From Mesorhizobium loti R88b (GTDB taxonomy: Bacteria > Pseudomonadota > Alphaproteobacteria > Rhizobiales > Rhizobiaceae), in the NCBI RefSeq assembly GCF_013170845.1, contig NZ_CP033367.1, positions 6,201,001 to 6,265,000 of the forward strand: DNA of 64,000 nucleotides, in the 5' to 3' direction. Positions 46,480 through 55,080 of the stretch are shown here, one piece after another. Both the position numbers and the translations under genes were made by a program. Under the pieces are notes generated by a model. The model saw only the letters and a program-made list of their open reading frames with translations. It had not been told where the DNA came from and made no database searches. The number at the start of each line of letters is the position of its first letter. Position 1 is the stretch's first letter.

Positions 46480-47688
46480 ATGTCGCTCGATATCGATTTT
46501 GTTCGTTCCCAATTTCCGGCGCTGGAAACAGGCTGGGCGTTTTTCGACAATGCCGGCGGTTCGCAGGTTCTGCGCCCGGTGGCCGAGCGAGTCGCCGACT
46601 ATCTTCTGACGACCAGCGTCCAGACCGGCGCCTCTTACGGGCCGTCGGTCAAAGCCAGCGAAATGCTTGCGCAGGCACGCGCCCGCATCGCCACATTCGT
46701 TGGCGCGGCGCGGCCCGAGGAGGTTTTCTTCGGCCCTTCGACAACCGTGCTGGTGCGGTTTCTGGCAACCGCCATGGCAAGCCAGCTGACGGCGGGCGAC
46801 GAGATTATCGTGACCAATTTCGATCATGAGTCGAACATCGGTCCCTGGCTGATCCTCGAGGAGCGTGGCATCGTCTTCAAGGTATGGGAGATCGATCCCG
46901 AAACGCTGATGCCAAGCCTCGATACGCTTGAGGCGCTGATGAGCGATCGCACGCGGCTGGTCTGCGTGACCCATGCCTCCAACCTGCTGGGCTCCATCAA
47001 CCCGATCCGGCAAATCGCCGATATCGTTCATGCGCGCGGGGCTCGCATCTGCGTCGACGGTGTCGCCTACGCCCCGCATCGCGCGCTCGACGTCCAGGAA
47101 CTCGACGTCGACTACTACGTATTCTCTTTCTACAAGACCTACGGGCCGCATTACGCGGTCATGTACGGGCGCCATGAACTGCTGCTCGAACTCGACGGCC
47201 TTTACCATTATTTTTACGGCAAGGACAAAGTGCCGGGAAAACTCGAGCCCGGAAATCCCTGCTACGAACTTGTCTGGGGCGCGGCCGGCATTGTCGACTA
47301 TATGGAGGCACTAGGCGCAGGCCAGGGCCGCCAGGCGATCGAGAGCGGATTCGACCATATCGCGGCGCACGAGGCCGAGATCGGCGAACGCCTGCTGTCA
47401 TGGCTGCGCGTGCGCAATGGCGTACGCATCGTTGGCGACCGGAGCTCGCAGGCGGCGCTTCGTGTGCCGACGATCAGTTTCACGGTCGACGGCCACGCCC
47501 CTCAGGACATCGTCGCCCGGACCGACGAGGCCAGGATCGGTGTGCGCCACGGCGATTTCCATTCGCGCCGGCTGGCCGAAGCGCTTGGGCTGTCGCCCGG
47601 CGGCGTCATTCGCGTCTCCATGGTGCACTACAACACGATCGCAGAAGTCGACCGGCTGATTGATGTCCTCGACCAATCGCTAAGCTAG
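46480..47688 (+). CDS. Class V aminotransferase, cysteine-desulfurase-like
   Basis: The product has 402 residues, a PLP enzyme resembling the VC1184-type cysteine desulfurase-like family. The PLP lysine is in FSFYKTYGPHYAVMYG, and the N-terminus LETGWAFFDNAGG is typical. The ATG at 46480 has GAGG upstream; a TTG at 46453 overlaps the permease. It probably breaks down the amino acid imported by the adjacent transporter. Confidence 0.85.
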   Translation: MSLDIDFVRSQFPALETGWAFFDNAGGSQVLRPVAERVADYLLTTSVQTGASYGPSVKASEMLAQARARIATFVGAARPEEVFFGPSTTVLVRFLATAMASQLTAGDEIIVTNFDHESNIGPWLILEERGIVFKVWEIDPETLMPSLDTLEALMSDRTRLVCVTHASNLLGSINPIRQIADIVHARGARICVDGVAYAPHRALDVQELDVDYYVFSFYKTYGPHYAVMYGRHELLLELDGLYHYFYGKDKVPGKLEPGNPCYELVWGAAGIVDYMEALGAGQGRQAIESGFDHIAAHEAEIGERLLSWLRVRNGVRIVGDRSSQAALRVPTISFTVDGHAPQDIVARTDEARIGVRHGDFHSRRLAEALGLSPGGVIRVSMVHYNTIAEVDRLIDVLDQSLS

Positions 47689-47783
47689 GCAGCCAATCCA
47701 CAGAGATCACGAGCATGGCAAGCATCGATCGGGGGCGTAAAGCCATGCTCGGTGACTGTTGGTATGGGACACCAATTCGCCAC

Positions 47784-48725
47784 TCAAGAGACCGGCGTCG
47801 TCACAGGATTAGAAGCGGCGCTTGGCTTGGTGTCGAAGAACTCCGCGAGCTTCCGAATCGCGGGCATGACGAACTCATCCTTGTCGTACAGGGCAACATG
47901 TGTGGCCCCGTCGATGGAGCACAGTTCTTTCGGCTCTCGCGCATCGGCAATCGCATCTGCCGTCATCCATGAAGTTAGAGCGGCTGTCCCGACAATCATC
48001 AAAAGCGGCCGCGGCGAGATCATCTCGATGAATCGGAATGCGTCAGACGACGCAATTCTATCAACGCTGTTCCAGGTAAAGAACTTTGCCGAGCGCTCGT
48101 GTCGCGCGCGGTCGGTACAATAATATTCCCAACCTTCGTAGAGATGCTGGCCACCAGCGCGAGCCTGTTCCTCGTCGGGGAAAAGCGGGATCACGCCCAT
48201 GGGCGCACCGCGCGCCTGCGTGGTGCGCGCCATAGCCGCCGCTTCGAGCATGGACTGGAAAACGCCCGCAGGCTGCCTGCCGTCGGCGCCCAGCCGGAAC
48301 AGGCGGCTGATATCGACAGCGCTTATCGTTGCGACCGCCTTGATCCGATGGTCCGCTACCGCGGCTGTGATGGCGTAGCCGCCGGAGGCACAGATCCCGA
48401 GGACCCCGATACGGTTCAGATCGACGTCGTCACGCGCGCTTAGATACAACACGGCCGCCTTGATGTCCTCCACTCGCTGCCCCGGATCTTCCAGGCCCCG
48501 AGGGTCGCCCTCGCTTTCGCCCTGATAGGCGGCGTCGAATGCCAGCGTAAGGTAGCCCTGTTCAGCCAGCAGCTTCGCGTACAGGCCAGCGGCTTGCTCT
48601 TTCACGCCGCTGCCCGGATGGCCGATGACGATCGCCGGGAGGCGCGCGCCGTTGGCGCTGTCCGGCGCATAGAGGTGGGCGGCCAGCTTCAGGCCAGCGC
48701 TGTCAAAACTGACGTCTTTCTTCAT
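47784..48725 (-). CDS. Alpha/beta hydrolase (dienelactone hydrolase-like)
   Basis: The product has 313 residues. GHPGSGVKEQAAGLYAKLLA forms the oxyanion region, the nucleophile elbow is GICASGGYA (Cys before Ala-Ser) and a C-terminal histidine lies in DGATHVALYDK. The start MKKDVSFDSAG has AAGGAGAACAACC upstream. It is divergent from an AraC-type regulator, with a palindrome between them. Confidence 0.85.
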   Translation of the reverse strand: MKKDVSFDSAGLKLAAHLYAPDSANGARLPAIVIGHPGSGVKEQAAGLYAKLLAEQGYLTLAFDAAYQGESEGDPRGLEDPGQRVEDIKAAVLYLSARDDVDLNRIGVLGICASGGYAITAAVADHRIKAVATISAVDISRLFRLGADGRQPAGVFQSMLEAAAMARTTQARGAPMGVIPLFPDEEQARAGGQHLYEGWEYYCTDRARHERSAKFFTWNSVDRIASSDAFRFIEMISPRPLLMIVGTAALTSWMTADAIADAREPKELCSIDGATHVALYDKDEFVMPAIRKLAEFFDTKPSAASNPVTTPVS

Positions 48726-48758
48726 GGTTGTTCTCCTTTGCAGAACGGAAATGTCTGC

Positions 48759-48776
48759 GAGGCGCACCTGCGCCTC
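48759..48776. promoter_or_regulatory. 18-bp palindrome, candidate operator
   Basis: GAGGCGCA-cc-TGCGCCTC is a perfect inverted repeat. It lies 33 bases upstream of the hydrolase ATG and in the spacer shared with the AraC-type gene, so it could bind that regulator, although AraC proteins more often use direct repeats. Confidence 0.5.
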
Positions 48777-48904
48777 ACTCAGGCCAGCAAACCAGAAACC
48801 GCGCTCTGCAAGGTAGACCTGAGCTGCCAAGTTGATGCATAATCCTGCCAAATGCGGCGTTAGCGCGCATGACTCGCGAAGGCAGATGAGGCAGGCTGTC
48901 TCGG

Positions 48905-49801
48905 ATGGAACCCTTACGACTTGCCGAGCTGAGAGAACTTATCGCAAGGCGCGCCACGCCGGATGGCGCTCCTCACTCGGTCTTGCCTGGCCTCACACTT
49001 CTTTCAGCCTCCGCACCGACGTCGCCGATCCCGGAGATCGCGGAACCAACCTTCGCGCTGGTCGTGCAAGGCGCCAAGCGCATCGGCCTCGGTGGCCAAG
49101 TCTTCCAATATGGAGTCGGCCAATACCTCATTGTCTCGGTAGACCTGCCCCTGGAAGCAAACGTGGTCGACGCGACGGCTGACGTCCCGTTCCTCGGCCT
49201 GGGATTTGCCTTGCGACCGGAGGCTATCGCAAACCTGCTTCTGGAGGCCGGTACATCCCCCATGGGACGCACGGATCCACCGGGCATAGCGGTCAGCCAT
49301 CTTACAAGCGACCTGCTCGATCCTGTTATTCGCCTTCTCCGGCTTCTGGACCGGCCTGCCGATGTCGCCGTGCTCGCGTCGGCGATAGAACGCGAAATCC
49401 TCTGGCGGCTTATCGAGGCCACTCCTGGGGCAATGATTCGGCAGATCGGCATTGCCGACAGTCGGATGTCACAGATTGGTCGGGCGATCCGCTGGCTTCG
49501 TGGCAATTTTGCGGAACCAGTCCGGATAGAGGTGTTGGCTCAAGTCGCAAGCATGAGCGTCACCTCGTTCCACCGCCATTTCCGAAGGGTCACCTCGATG
49601 ACCCCAATCCAATACCAGAAGCATATCCGCCTTCAGTCGGCCAGATCGCGCCTTGCATCCACGCCGTTGGGCGTCGCCGAGATTGGCTTCGTGGTTGGCT
49701 ACGACAGCCCTTCGCAGTTCAGCCGCGAATATCGACGGCTTTTTGGTCGCCCGCCTGGCGAGGATAGGGAACGTTTCGCGGGGGCCAAGCCCGCCGGCTA
49801 A
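48905..49801 (+). CDS. AraC-family transcriptional regulator
   Basis: The product has 298 residues. An N-terminal AraC_N-type cupin contains FALVVQGAKRIGLGGQVFQYGVG. A C-terminal double helix-turn-helix contains VASMSVTSFHRHFRRVTSMTP and VGYDSPSQFSREYRRLFGRPP. Such regulators commonly control the divergent oxidoreductase or hydrolase. Confidence 0.92.
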   Translation: MEPLRLAELRELIARRATPDGAPHSVLPGLTLLSASAPTSPIPEIAEPTFALVVQGAKRIGLGGQVFQYGVGQYLIVSVDLPLEANVVDATADVPFLGLGFALRPEAIANLLLEAGTSPMGRTDPPGIAVSHLTSDLLDPVIRLLRLLDRPADVAVLASAIEREILWRLIEATPGAMIRQIGIADSRMSQIGRAIRWLRGNFAEPVRIEVLAQVASMSVTSFHRHFRRVTSMTPIQYQKHIRLQSARSRLASTPLGVAEIGFVVGYDSPSQFSREYRRLFGRPPGEDRERFAGAKPAG

Positions 49802-49807
49802 GTTGGA

Positions 49808-51178
49808 TCAGCGCGAGACAAGTTCTCCGTCGCGCGCGGCCGCGTCGGGATCGATCGTCCTGCCGCGCAAGATGGTGCGGACCGGCCAGCCTGTGACAGC
49901 CATGCCTTCATAGGGTGTGTAGTCGCAGCCGTCCTTCAGCATCGAATGGGTGATCGTGACCTCGCGCTTGGCGTCCCACAGCACGATATCGGCATCCGAG
50001 CCGACAGCGATGGTGCCTTTGCGCGGGTAAAGGCCATAGCGCTTGGCGTGGTTGGTCGAGGTCAGGGCGACGAAGCGGTTGAGATCGATGCGCCCCTTGA
50101 CGACGCCTTCCGAGAACAGGATCGGCATGCGCGTGGCGATGCCCGGTATGCCGTTCGGCACATAGCGGAAGTTCGTCTTGCCGCGCGGCGCCATCTTGCC
50201 GGCCGGGTCGTCGTAGCGGAACGGGCAGTGGTCGGATGAAAACACCTCGAAGACGCCTTGCTGAAGGCCCTCCCAGCAGGCCTTCTGGCTATCGAGATCG
50301 CGTGGCGGCGGGCTGCAGACATATTTGGCGCCTTCCATGCCGGTCCGGTCCATATCCTGCTCGGTAAGCACGAGATACTGCGGACAGGTCTCACCGAAAA
50401 CGGCGAGACCGCGCATCTGCGCGCGCCTGATTTCTTCCATCGCCTGGCGGTTGGAGACATGAACGATCATGACCGGCGTATCGACGATCTCGGCCAGGCT
50501 GATGGCGCGATGCGTCGCCTCGCGTTCCACGGCGATCGGACGCGACGTGCCATGAAAATGCGGCGCCGTGCTGCCTTGCCGTTCAAGCCGGTCCGACAGG
50601 AAGCGGATCGCGTCGTAGCCCTCGGCGTGGACCATGACCAGCGCACGATGCTGCTGGGCTACCGAAAGCACCTCGAGGATTTCACGGTCAGCGAGCTTGA
50701 GATCATCATAGGTCATGAAAATCTTGATCGAGGTGAAGCCTTCCGCGATCAGGGCCGGCAACTCCTGGCCGAGCACCTGCGGCGTCGGATCGGTGACGAT
50801 CAGATGGAAGGCGACGTCGACGAAGCAATTGCCTTCCGCTTTGCGGCGATAGGCTTCGATGCTCTCGCGCAGCGTCTGCCCCTTCTCTTGCAGGCAGAAC
50901 GGCATGACGAAGGTGTTGCCGCCCACCGCCGCCGAGCGCGTTCCGGTCTCGAACGTATCGGCCATGATGATGCCGGGCGCTCCCGGCTGTTCGAGATGGA
51001 CGTGGCTGTCGATGCCGCCCGGCATCACAAGCAGGCCCGAGGCATCGATGGTCTCTTCGGCCCCTGAGAGCTTGTCGGCCAGCGCCACGATGCGCCCATC
51101 CTTGACGCCGACGTCACAGCTGAACGTGTCGGATGCGGTAACAACCGTGCCGCGCGTGATGATGGTGTCAAATGTCAT
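49808..51178 (-). CDS. Dihydropyrimidinase/hydantoinase-family amidohydrolase
   Basis: The product has 456 residues. Metal ligands appear in GGIDSHVHLEQP, the carboxylated lysine is probably in TSIKIFMTYDD, further histidines in MVHAEGYD and IVHVSNR, and Asp in SSDHCPFRYDD. It hydrolyses cyclic amides such as dihydrouracil or hydantoins. No other pyrimidine-degradation gene is adjacent. Confidence 0.88.
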   Translation of the reverse strand: MTFDTIITRGTVVTASDTFSCDVGVKDGRIVALADKLSGAEETIDASGLLVMPGGIDSHVHLEQPGAPGIIMADTFETGTRSAAVGGNTFVMPFCLQEKGQTLRESIEAYRRKAEGNCFVDVAFHLIVTDPTPQVLGQELPALIAEGFTSIKIFMTYDDLKLADREILEVLSVAQQHRALVMVHAEGYDAIRFLSDRLERQGSTAPHFHGTSRPIAVEREATHRAISLAEIVDTPVMIVHVSNRQAMEEIRRAQMRGLAVFGETCPQYLVLTEQDMDRTGMEGAKYVCSPPPRDLDSQKACWEGLQQGVFEVFSSDHCPFRYDDPAGKMAPRGKTNFRYVPNGIPGIATRMPILFSEGVVKGRIDLNRFVALTSTNHAKRYGLYPRKGTIAVGSDADIVLWDAKREVTITHSMLKDGCDYTPYEGMAVTGWPVRTILRGRTIDPDAAARDGELVSR

Positions 51179-51281
51179 GGCTGAAGCTTTGTCTCTGAAA
51201 GAAAGGCGAGCCGCTCAAAATTGGCATGGTTGCGGCCAAGGCGCAAACGGAAGGCGGGGAAACCGCGATCCATATCGTCCG

Positions 51282-51989
51282 TCACCAAGGCAGACGATCG
51301 CCTGTGCGATCGAAGAAACCGCCGCTGTCACGCGGCGTCAGTTTGTCGATGCACGACAGGATGGCTGCCGCCGCATCGCGAGGGGCCTGCACTGCCAGAC
51401 CGGACTTGCCGAAGGGCGCCGAGAGCTTGGTGTCGACCGTGCCGGGATGGAGCGCAACGCAAATCGCTGCGGGGTTCGACCGGGCAAGCTCGATCGACGC
51501 GGTGCGCACGAACTGGTTGAGTGCTGCCTTGGCCGCCCGGTAGCCGTACCAGCCGCCCAGTTTATTGTCGCCGATGCTGCCGACCTTGGCCGAGATGGTC
51601 GCGAACACCGCACGTTCGCCTTTCGGCAGCAGCGGCAGGAAATGCTTCATCACCAAAGCCGGGCCGATGGCGTTCACGGCAAACGACTTTGCGAGATGCC
51701 TGGGATCGAGGCTGCGCCAGGTCTTCTCGGGCTCAAAACCCGCGCCATGAAGGAAGCCTGTCGCATCGATGAAGAGGGTCGGCACACCGAGGCTTGCGAC
51801 ATAGCTTGCAGCATCTCGGATCGTCTTTTCATCCTCGATATCGATGCGCGGCTGACTGCCGCGCGACAGCCTCACCACCTGACGGAAGCGGCCAGATTCC
51901 TCGGCGATTTCGGCAAGCGCGGCGCCAAGCCCGCCACTTGCGCCAATGACAACGGCAATCGGCGAGCCCGTACGGTCCTCCGCCATCAC
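51282..51989 (-). CDS. Short-chain dehydrogenase (CsgA-like)
   Basis: The product has 235 residues. The NAD(P) motif VVIGASGGLGAALAEIA is near residue 13, and the catalytic Tyr-Lys is in WYGYRAAKAAL with Ser in ATISAKVGS. The start overlaps the DUF427 gene stop. It is part of a minus-strand operon with DUF427 and DCC proteins. Confidence 0.85.
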   Translation of the reverse strand: MMAEDRTGSPIAVVIGASGGLGAALAEIAEESGRFRQVVRLSRGSQPRIDIEDEKTIRDAASYVASLGVPTLFIDATGFLHGAGFEPEKTWRSLDPRHLAKSFAVNAIGPALVMKHFLPLLPKGERAVFATISAKVGSIGDNKLGGWYGYRAAKAALNQFVRTASIELARSNPAAICVALHPGTVDTKLSAPFGKSGLAVQAPRDAAAAILSCIDKLTPRDSGGFFDRTGDRLPW

Positions 51990-52486
51990 CAGCCAAACGT
52001 GCCGGGCGCGCCCTTGAATGGGCCGACGATGCGCGACGTGATCCAGCCGCCATAGAAATCGCCGGTCTGGGCCGCGACGCGTTCGTCGCCGACCAGCGCT
52101 TCATCGACCCTGGAGGCATAGAAGGCGACGTAGCCGGCAATCGCCCCGTATGCAGCAGTCGGATTGTCGTAGCGCCAGCCTGCCCGTTCTGAGCGGCGGC
52201 CGGCGGCAGCGATTGTGACATAGCTTGCCGTGCCCTTGAATTCGCAGAAGGAGCTTCCGGCGGCTGGCACGATCAGATCCATGCGCATGTCTTGCGGCGG
52301 CAGATAATAGACCGGTGGATGGCTGGTCTCGAGAACGCGGAAAGCGCGATGGGTATCGGCGATGGTTTCACCGGCGAAGCGCACCACGATGCGCTCGCTG
52401 ACCGGTTCGATGCGTGGCGGGCGCGGGTAGTCCCAGACCGATTCCTGGCCTGCCGTTGGCATGATCGCTTCAGGGTGTCTGGACAT
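51986..52486 (-). CDS. DUF427 domain protein
   Basis: The product has 166 residues. The core is VRFAGETIADTHRAFRVLETSHPPVYYLP and the end is DFYGGWITSRIVGPFKGAPGTFGW, the usual DUF427 pattern. The function of the family is unknown. It overlaps the DCC gene upstream by 17 bases. Confidence 0.88.
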   Translation of the reverse strand: MSRHPEAIMPTAGQESVWDYPRPPRIEPVSERIVVRFAGETIADTHRAFRVLETSHPPVYYLPPQDMRMDLIVPAAGSSFCEFKGTASYVTIAAAGRRSERAGWRYDNPTAAYGAIAGYVAFYASRVDEALVGDERVAAQTGDFYGGWITSRIVGPFKGAPGTFGW

Positions 52487-52838
52487 GATCAGCCTCCTTC
52501 CTTCGCGCCCACGCAGTCAGCCGGGGACGCACAACCAGAAATGCGATGTAAAGCCGTTCCAGCGCCGCCAGCACGACGCCGTTTCTGGCGAGAAGCCCCA
52601 GCGGTCGCATGATCGGGATCGCGCGCCACATGGCAGCGAAGGCAGCGGCACCCGAGACGATCCTGCCATCTTCCTGCGCATGAAAACGCGCGAGCAGATC
52701 ACGCCGGTCAATCGGGCAGGACTGATCCTGTTCGATATCGATGAAGGTAATGGCGCGCCGCCAGTCCAGACGCCGCATCAACGCAATCTCGCGCCGGCAT
52801 AACGGACATCCGCTATCGAACCATACTGTGAGCGTCAT
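52470..52838 (-). CDS. DCC-type thiol-disulfide oxidoreductase-like protein (DUF393)
   Basis: The product has 122 residues. It starts MTLTVWFDSGCPLCRREI, the Asp-x-x-Cys-x-x-Cys hallmark of the DCC family. The frame is open 57 bases further upstream. It is first in the DCC-DUF427-SDR operon. Confidence 0.88.
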   Translation of the reverse strand: MTLTVWFDSGCPLCRREIALMRRLDWRRAITFIDIEQDQSCPIDRRDLLARFHAQEDGRIVSGAAAFAAMWRAIPIMRPLGLLARNGVVLAALERLYIAFLVVRPRLTAWARRKEADHVQTP

Positions 52839-52959
52839 GGTCGTGATTGCTCCAGGCAGTGTTTGCGAGACACAACGAAAACGATCCGTGCCCAAGCAAT
52901 GTGAAAGGAAGAGTCGGCCGTCAGAGGCGTTGTGCCGCTTGCGCTGTGTATATCAATCA

Positions 52960-54309
52960 CTAGGCAGCCTCTGTCTCAAAGGCGGCTGACGCAAGCCTGG
53001 GAAGATGAATGCGTCCGGATTCATCCGGCACAGCCCATGGCCGCCTTACGGCGCCGATAGCTTCCGCCACCGCAAGTCCGGCCTGCAGCCCGTCCTCGTG
53101 GAAGCCCGCGCCAAAATACGCGCCGCAAAACCAAGTACTGCGTACGCCTTGCAGTGACCACAGCTGCTCCTGTGCCGTGATGGCGTCGACATTGAAACTG
53201 GGATGCCGATAACTCAGTCGCCGCAACACGGCATCGGGTTTGATTTCCCGATGCGGATTGAGTGTAACGAAAAGCGGCGTCTGATCGGGAATGCCCTGCA
53301 AGCGGTTCATCCAGTAGGTTACGGCGAGTTGACGCGTGTTTCCCTCCTCGCGAGACATGTAGTTCCAGCTTGACCAAACCTTGCGCCGGCGCGGCATGAG
53401 GCCGATGTCGGAGTGAAGAATGGCGTCGTTGTTCACGTAGCTGAATGCGCCGAGCAGACGCCGTTCCGCCATGCTCGGCTCCGCGAGCATGGCAAGCGCC
53501 TGATCCGCATGTGTTGCTATGACGACGTGGTCGAACTGGCGATGGCGGCCATCCCCGCCCACGATATCGACGCCGTCCGGTGTGCGCGATATCGCCTTGA
53601 TCGGACAGTTGGAAACGATTTCCGCAACAGCTTTGGCCAGGATGGCTACATATGAGCGGCTACCGCCATCGACGGTGCGCCAGATGGGGCGGCCGGATAT
53701 TTTCAGCAGTCCGTGGGTCTCGCAGAACCGGATGAACGCCGCGGCAGGATAGTTGCCGATATCCGCAGCCGGCGTCGACCAGATGGCGGCCGCCATGGGA
53801 AAGAGGTGATCGCTGCGGAACTCGACGCCGTAGCCAGCCGCGTCCAGATACTCACCCAGCGACGTTGCACCAAGCCCGGCCGCATCAATCGGGGCATCGC
53901 GGTAGAAGCGCATGAGATCGCGAAGCATGCGCCAGAACCTGGGGCTGATCACGTTGCGGCCTTGGGCGAACAATCCCGACAATCCAGTGCCGGAATATTC
54001 AAGCCTGCCGTCGTCGAGCGATACGGCGAAGGACATGTCGGACGGTTTCGTCGCCACCTTAATGTGCCTGAACAAGGCCGACAGGTTCGGATAGGTGGCC
54101 TCGTTGTAGACGATGAAACCGGTATCGACGGCCACGTCCGAGGCCTGGACTGTGTGACTGTGACCGCCGAGGCGGTTATCAGCCTCGAAGAGCGTCACGC
54201 GATGACGCCTGGACAAGAGCCAGGCGGCCGATAATCCGGAGATACCGCTGCCGACGACGGCAATGTCCAGAACCTTGCTGCGATCGGTCCTTGGCTTATG
54301 CAAGCTCAT
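52960..54309 (-). CDS. FAD-dependent amine-oxidase-like oxidoreductase
   Basis: The product has 449 residues from the ATG at 54309 (AAGGTTCA upstream); the frame is open to 54417. The FAD motif IAVVGSGISGLSAAWLLSRRH is near residue 15 and FCGAYFGAGFHEDGLQAGLAVAEA is C-terminal. This family is typically encoded with DUF1365, CFA synthase and DUF2177 genes in singlet-oxygen (RpoE/ChrR) regulons. Here DUF2177 is the upstream neighbour. Confidence 0.88.
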   Translation of the reverse strand: MSLHKPRTDRSKVLDIAVVGSGISGLSAAWLLSRRHRVTLFEADNRLGGHSHTVQASDVAVDTGFIVYNEATYPNLSALFRHIKVATKPSDMSFAVSLDDGRLEYSGTGLSGLFAQGRNVISPRFWRMLRDLMRFYRDAPIDAAGLGATSLGEYLDAAGYGVEFRSDHLFPMAAAIWSTPAADIGNYPAAAFIRFCETHGLLKISGRPIWRTVDGGSRSYVAILAKAVAEIVSNCPIKAISRTPDGVDIVGGDGRHRQFDHVVIATHADQALAMLAEPSMAERRLLGAFSYVNNDAILHSDIGLMPRRRKVWSSWNYMSREEGNTRQLAVTYWMNRLQGIPDQTPLFVTLNPHREIKPDAVLRRLSYRHPSFNVDAITAQEQLWSLQGVRSTWFCGAYFGAGFHEDGLQAGLAVAEAIGAVRRPWAVPDESGRIHLPRLASAAFETEAA

Positions 54310-54368
54310 TGAACCTTCGGATCCGTTGCTGTTGGTCAAAGGAGTTCCTCTCGCGTCCTCAACTGCCA

Positions 54369-54398
54369 TGACTACGAAACTTGGCGTTGGATGGATCA
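54369..54398 (-). promoter_or_regulatory. RpoE-like promoter of the FAD oxidoreductase
   Basis: TGATCC (54398-54393), 18 bp, TAGTCA (54374-54369). TGATCC is the -35 element recognised by the ChrR-controlled RpoE of Rhodobacter. Predicted +1 is near 54362, which leaves about 53 bases to the ATG at 54309. Confidence 0.55.
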
Positions 54399-54463
54399 CC
54401 ATCAAACCTTGATCCAATCGTTGCGTCGCTGCGCGTCTCGCGCAGACACCGAGGCTTCAGTGC

Positions 54464-54874
54464 TCAAGAGGCGGACGTGAATGCTCGCGCAATAAGGAAA
54501 CCCATTGTAGCCGCGAAACCTGTAAGAACCGTGCCCCAACAGAGATCAGCGATCGTCACAGCGACGGGCCAGTCCCGCAGCGTTGCCTGATTTGTCAGGT
54601 CGTACGTCGCATAAGCGACAAGACCGAGAAGCGCACCGTAGGATGTGGCTGTGGTCCAGCGATCACTGAGAAATGCAGGCGATATGGCGAATGCGACGAT
54701 GCCTGCTATGTAGATGAGGTAAAAAAACACGGCCGGCACCAGCCTGAAGCCGTCAAGCAACATGTCGCCCATCTGCGGTCGATAAAGGCGCTGCGCCGCG
54801 ATCGTCAGCCAAATGGCATCGATGCCGAGAAACACCACAGCCGTCGCGACATAGGCAATGCCATAAGCTTTCAC
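54464..54874 (-). CDS. DUF2177 family membrane protein
   Basis: The product has 136 residues and four membrane helices. The start VKAYGIAYVATAVVFLGIDAIWL (GTG, with AAAAGGAAATATCCC upstream) is family-typical; a GTG at 54901 is an alternative. Highly conserved YATYDLTNQATLRDWPV is present. The function is unknown; the family belongs to singlet-oxygen stress regulons in related bacteria. Confidence 0.88.
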   Translation of the reverse strand: MKAYGIAYVATAVVFLGIDAIWLTIAAQRLYRPQMGDMLLDGFRLVPAVFFYLIYIAGIVAFAISPAFLSDRWTTATSYGALLGLVAYATYDLTNQATLRDWPVAVTIADLCWGTVLTGFAATMGFLIARAFTSAS

Positions 54875-54910
54875 GGGATATTTCCTTTTGCTTTTTTGCA
54901 CATTTGTCTT

Positions 54911-54940
54911 CTGATACGCTGCGTCGACCTTTTTGGATCA
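54911..54940 (-). promoter_or_regulatory. RpoE-like promoter of the DUF2177 gene
   Basis: TGATCC (54940-54935), 18 bp, TATCAG (54916-54911), with +1 predicted near 54904 and a leader of about 30 bases. The spacing is identical to the promoter at 54369. Confidence 0.6.
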
Positions 54941-55080
54941 AATGCTGGCGGTCGGGCGCGCGCGCTCACGCCAGCCCGGATAAGAACTGCGTGAGACTGC
55001 AACTTTTGTGAGGTTTAGCTGGCTGACTGATATGGTCCCCTGCTATTCCTGATGCAGAACAGCGATCATGGGCGCTTTGC

